This document shows, in pieces, positions 5,991 to 6,292 of a stretch of 6,292 bases of DNA. The notes under the pieces are model-generated. The model saw only the letters and a program-made list of their open reading frames with translations, was not told where the DNA came from and made no database searches. Every line of letters starts with the position of its first letter. The first letter of the stretch is position 1. The DNA is from Candidatus Melainabacteria bacterium (GTDB lineage Bacteria > Cyanobacteriota > Vampirovibrionia > Obscuribacterales > Obscuribacteraceae), in the NCBI GenBank assembly GCA_003151275.1, contig PLXC01000181.1, forward strand, positions 1-6,292. The letters are read 5' to 3'. Made by a program: the position numbers and the translations under genes.

Positions 5991-6061
5991 ATTCAGGATG
6001 AAGTTTTTCGATCGCCGATTACTGACGCCAACTGCTCTTTAAATTCTCTAGACCTAATTAA

Positions 6062-6148
6062 ATGGCAGAGAAATTGCTAGGCTGCTTGGGAATGGAAAGC
6101 AAGACATGGAATAAGCACGACGAACAATTGAAGGATCAACACCAATGA
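6062..6148 (+). CDS. Possible 28-codon ORF whose stop overlaps the next start
   Basis: ATG 6062 opens a 28-codon frame (MAEKLLGCLGMESKTW...) whose TGA at 6146-6148 overlaps ATG 6145 of the next gene as ATGA. That geometry is typical of translational coupling. The ORF has no ribosome site, is very short and matches nothing I recognise, and the downstream gene has its own good ribosome site. It is probably chance, listed because of the overlap. Confidence 0.15.
   Translation: MAEKLLGCLGMESKTWNKHDEQLKDQHQ
6131..6135 (+). promoter_or_regulatory. Ribosome binding site for the E2-like gene
   Basis: AAGGA lies nine bases before ATG 6145, a normal distance. It supports ATG 6145 as a true start and hence the absence of an N-terminal lipoyl domain in this protein. 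Confidence 0.6.
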
Positions 6149-6292
6149 AACCCGACTTCGAATATGTCAGCCTGCATCCGGCTCGACTAAACTTGCTGGA
6201 CATGATTAATATCGTCGGAAGAGCGTCCATACCAGCAACGCTGTTTTACGATATCGACATGGCGCAGTTGGAAGAAATCAAAAGGCGGTTTG
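6145..6292 (+). CDS. E2-like CoA-dependent acyltransferase catalytic domain (3' end outside window)
   Basis: Only 49 residues are visible. The stretch 'GRASIPATLFYDIDMAQLEE' followed by IKRRF matches the opening of the 2-oxoacid dehydrogenase E2 catalytic domain, where the usual form is '...IPH.T.F.E.D.T.LE.LR.R'. This belongs to the same fold as chloramphenicol acetyltransferase; the active-site HxxxDG motif would lie near the end and is not in the window. The protein starts directly at the catalytic domain, with only about 25 residues before it. No lipoyl or subunit-binding domain fits in front, unlike true dehydrogenase E2 subunits. It follows the acyl-CoA ligase on the same strand after 154 bases and is probably co-transcribed, which suggests a free-standing acyltransferase using the ligase's product. 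The family call is moderate because so little is seen. Confidence 0.45.
   Translation, partial: MKPDFEYVSLHPARLNLLDMINIVGRASIPATLFYDIDMAQLEEIKRRF

Noticed and set aside
5998..6042. 14-codon ORF (MKFFDRRLLTPTAL) right after the ligase stop
   Set aside because: Too short, and the AGG before it is directly adjacent to the ATG, so it cannot act as a ribosome site.
1..6292. tRNA, rRNA, CRISPR arrays, intact insertion sequences or riboswitches
   Set aside because: I looked for tRNA T-loop words, regularly spaced repeats, transposase motifs and terminal inverted repeats on both strands and saw none that held up.

Overview
This window comes from a bacterial chromosome of middling GC content. It shows Shine-Dalgarno sites, the standard code and Sec signal peptides. 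A TolA/TonB-type C-terminal domain at the left edge and two Sec-exported proteins suggest a cell with a complex envelope. That TonB-like domain style, together with the low-complexity secreted proteins, recalls Melainabacteria/Obscuribacterales-type genomes. This is only an impression, and no phylogenetic marker is present to support it.

Layout, left to right. Positions 1-381 (+) hold the end of a TonB/TolA-like envelope protein. Positions 507-983 (-) encode a small exported Ala/Thr/Pro-rich protein with two 10-residue repeats, preceded by a doubtful small upstream ORF. Positions 1087-1858 contain no intact gene, but they hold a long hairpin (1183-1218) and a decayed tyrosine-recombinase (phage integrase) remnant (1582-1833). 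Positions 1859-3412 (-) encode a 517-residue exported protein with a beta-sandwich N-domain, a divergent thaumatin-like C-domain and a His-rich tail. Positions 3409-4050 (-) are a graveyard: a glycoside-hydrolase-like scrap is abutted to a frameshifted, truncated lysophospholipid acyltransferase. Positions 4335-5990 (+) encode an intact ANL-superfamily acyl-CoA synthetase/acyl-AMP ligase. From 6145 (+) a second enzyme begins that resembles the catalytic domain of E2/CoA-dependent acyltransferases and runs off the window.

The left and centre therefore look like an accessory region. Two exported proteins of probable envelope or extracellular function sit among the remains of at least three broken genes, one of them an integrase. 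The right-hand end looks like the start of a functional acyl-activation and acyl-transfer operon. Its ligase would make an acyl-adenylate or acyl-thioester that the E2-like transferase could use. No tRNA, rRNA, CRISPR array or intact insertion sequence was seen. No clearly new system can be demonstrated. The best candidates for a second look are the thaumatin-like secreted protein, the ligase/E2-like pair and the pseudogene junctions.
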